A stretch of DNA of 6,284 nt, taken from assembly GCA_964560325.1 (NCBI GenBank), contig CAZLLV010000230.1, forward strand, positions 1 to 6,284, given 5' to 3'. The notes beneath the pieces are model-generated. The model worked only from the letters and a program-made list of their open reading frames with translations. It was not told the origin of the DNA and made no database searches. Source of the stretch: CAZLLV01 sp964560325. Its GTDB lineage: Bacteria; Acidobacteriota; Thermoanaerobaculia; Multivoradales; DATKCC01. The stretch's first letter is position 1, and each line of letters starts with the position of its first letter. The position numbers were made by a program, and so were the translations under genes. Shown in pieces: positions 5,363 to 6,284 of this stretch.

Positions 5363-6284
5363 TCAGAAGGAGGGGATCGAGCCCAGCAGGTACTTGAGCT
5401 GGTCGTCGCGCCAGCGGATGCCGCCGCCGAGGAAGAGCGAGCTCCGCTCGTCGGTCAGCAGGTCGTCGTAGCCCGCGCGCAGGTAGAGGTTGTCGTTCAG
5501 CCGGTAGGTGCCCGACAGGCGCAGGTGGGGCTCCAGGTCGTCCTCCCGGTCGAACTCGAACGCCTCGAGCGACAGCCAGACCCGCCGGTCGAGGAGCGGA
5601 TACTCGACCTGCACGCCGCCGCTCGACTCGATCAGCCCGGCCCACACGCGGGGCCCGCTCTCGAACGGATAACCGAAGAGCGCCGAGAAGACCGGGTCGT
5701 TTTCGCGCGTCACCGTCTCGGTCACCGTCGTCTCCATCGTGCCGTCCGGCTGCGTGACCGTCTCGCGCCGCGTGCGCCGGTCCTCCTTGCCGAACGGCGC
5801 GTCGACCACCGCCACCCGGTAGAGCTTGCCGCTCTGGGGGTCGACGTCGAGGGTGAAGGCGCTGCGCGATTCCTCGACCTCCTGGAGGTAGTAGCTCTCG
5901 AGCCCGAGCTCGAGCTCGATCTCCTGGATGCCGCCGAGGGCGCCGGAGAGGCTCTCGACCCCCGCCTCGACCGACTGGAGCGCGCCGACCAGCTCGTCGT
6001 GCGCCTCGTCCGAGGTCAGGAGCTTGCCGATCGTGCCCTCGCCGCGGGCGAGGCGTCCGGTGACCTCGTTCAGGTTGTCGACCGAGGTCCGGGCGTCCTC
6101 GGTCAGGCGCCGCAGATTGGTCGCGGTCGTCTGGAGGTCGGGCCGGCTCTCCCCCACCGCCCCTTCGAGCTGGGCGAGAGTCCGGTCCATCCGATCGAGC
6201 ACCGCAGCCACCTGAGAGCTGATCTCCGGCATGTCGCGCGCCAGCGTGCCGGTCAGGCTCGCGACGTTCGCCATCGTGGCGTCG
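5363..6284 (-). CDS. MCE/MlaD-family protein, C-terminal part (helical segment plus beta-rich domain); 5' end outside window
   Basis: The frame is open to the right edge, and the residues before the Met at 6274 (Asp-Ala-Thr) continue the same helical pattern, so the true start is outside the window. About 306 residues are visible; numbering below counts that Met as 1. Residues 1-120 form amphipathic helices with heptad-like spacing of Leu, Val and Ile, including LRRLTEDARTSVDNLNEVTG and the phrase GEGTIGKLL (78-86), which is typical of the helical region after the MCE domain in MlaD-like proteins. Residues about 130-303 are beta-rich: strands rich in Tyr, Trp and Phe alternate with turns, for example YRVAVVDAP, VWLSLEAFEF, NLYLRAGYDDLL and SLFLGGGIRW, and the chain ends in Phe. 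By family, such proteins are tethered to the inner membrane or lie in the periplasm and move lipids between membranes with an ABC transporter. The beta domain might contact or enter the outer membrane (inference). The MCE domain itself is not seen, so the family call rests on the helical region and overall layout. Confidence 0.7.
   Translation of the reverse strand, partial: DATMANVASLTGTLARDMPEISSQVAAVLDRMDRTLAQLEGAVGESRPDLQTTATNLRRLTEDARTSVDNLNEVTGRLARGEGTIGKLLTSDEAHDELVGALQSVEAGVESLSGALGGIQEIELELGLESYYLQEVEESRSAFTLDVDPQSGKLYRVAVVDAPFGKEDRRTRRETVTQPDGTMETTVTETVTRENDPVFSALFGYPFESGPRVWAGLIESSGGVQVEYPLLDRRVWLSLEAFEFDREDDLEPHLRLSGTYRLNDNLYLRAGYDDLLTDERSSLFLGGGIRWRDDQLKYLLGSIPSF

Noticed and set aside
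1..6284. CRISPR array, tRNA, rRNA, insertion sequence or toxin-antitoxin signals
   Set aside because: No regularly spaced repeats, no terminal inverted repeats with a transposase, no tRNA-like fold and no small-gene pair were found by reading; nearly all the sequence is accounted for by five genes.

Overview
This is a gene-dense, very GC-rich window (roughly 70% G+C by eye, with strong G/C preference at third codon positions). It holds five protein-coding genes, two of them cut by the window edges, and no RNA gene, mobile element or CRISPR array that I can support. The right-hand partial gene looks like an MCE/MlaD-family lipid-transport protein, which points to a diderm (Gram-negative-type) bacterium. 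The compact bacterial layout, high GC and long-form PurC would fit a high-GC phylum such as Acidobacteriota (Thermoanaerobaculia-like) or a deltaproteobacterial relative. There is no taxonomic marker here, so that placement is a guess.

Left part, minus strand (1-1998): a leucyl aminopeptidase gene (pepA, M17 family) with all metal and catalytic residues intact. It is followed 36 bases downstream by the start of an oligopeptide/dipeptide-type ABC transporter ATPase that runs off the left edge. The two probably form a transcription unit linking peptide uptake to peptide hydrolysis.

Middle (1999-2306): a gap of about 300 bases between divergent genes. It must hold the promoters of pepA (leftward) and of the next gene (rightward). 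It contains a clear Shine-Dalgarno site for pepA, a short GGATA/TATCC inverted repeat overlapping a weak -10-like element, and a 12-base palindrome.

Right part, plus strand (2307-5358): a large soluble protein of about 689 residues. Its C-terminal half looks like a diverged class III nucleotide cyclase domain: two metal-type Asp, Lys and Arg are kept, but the usual Asn is missing and there is an apparent insertion. Its N-terminal half is helical and unrecognised. It is followed after 22 bases by purC (SAICAR synthase of purine biosynthesis), so the two are probably co-transcribed.

Right end, minus strand (5363-6284): the C-terminal part of an MCE/MlaD-like protein, convergent with purC and separated from it by only 4 bases. 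It has a helical segment followed by a beta-rich C-terminal domain that ends in phenylalanine.

The item most worth attention is the cyclase-like protein. The other genes are ordinary housekeeping or transport functions. I do not see a convincing new multi-gene system.
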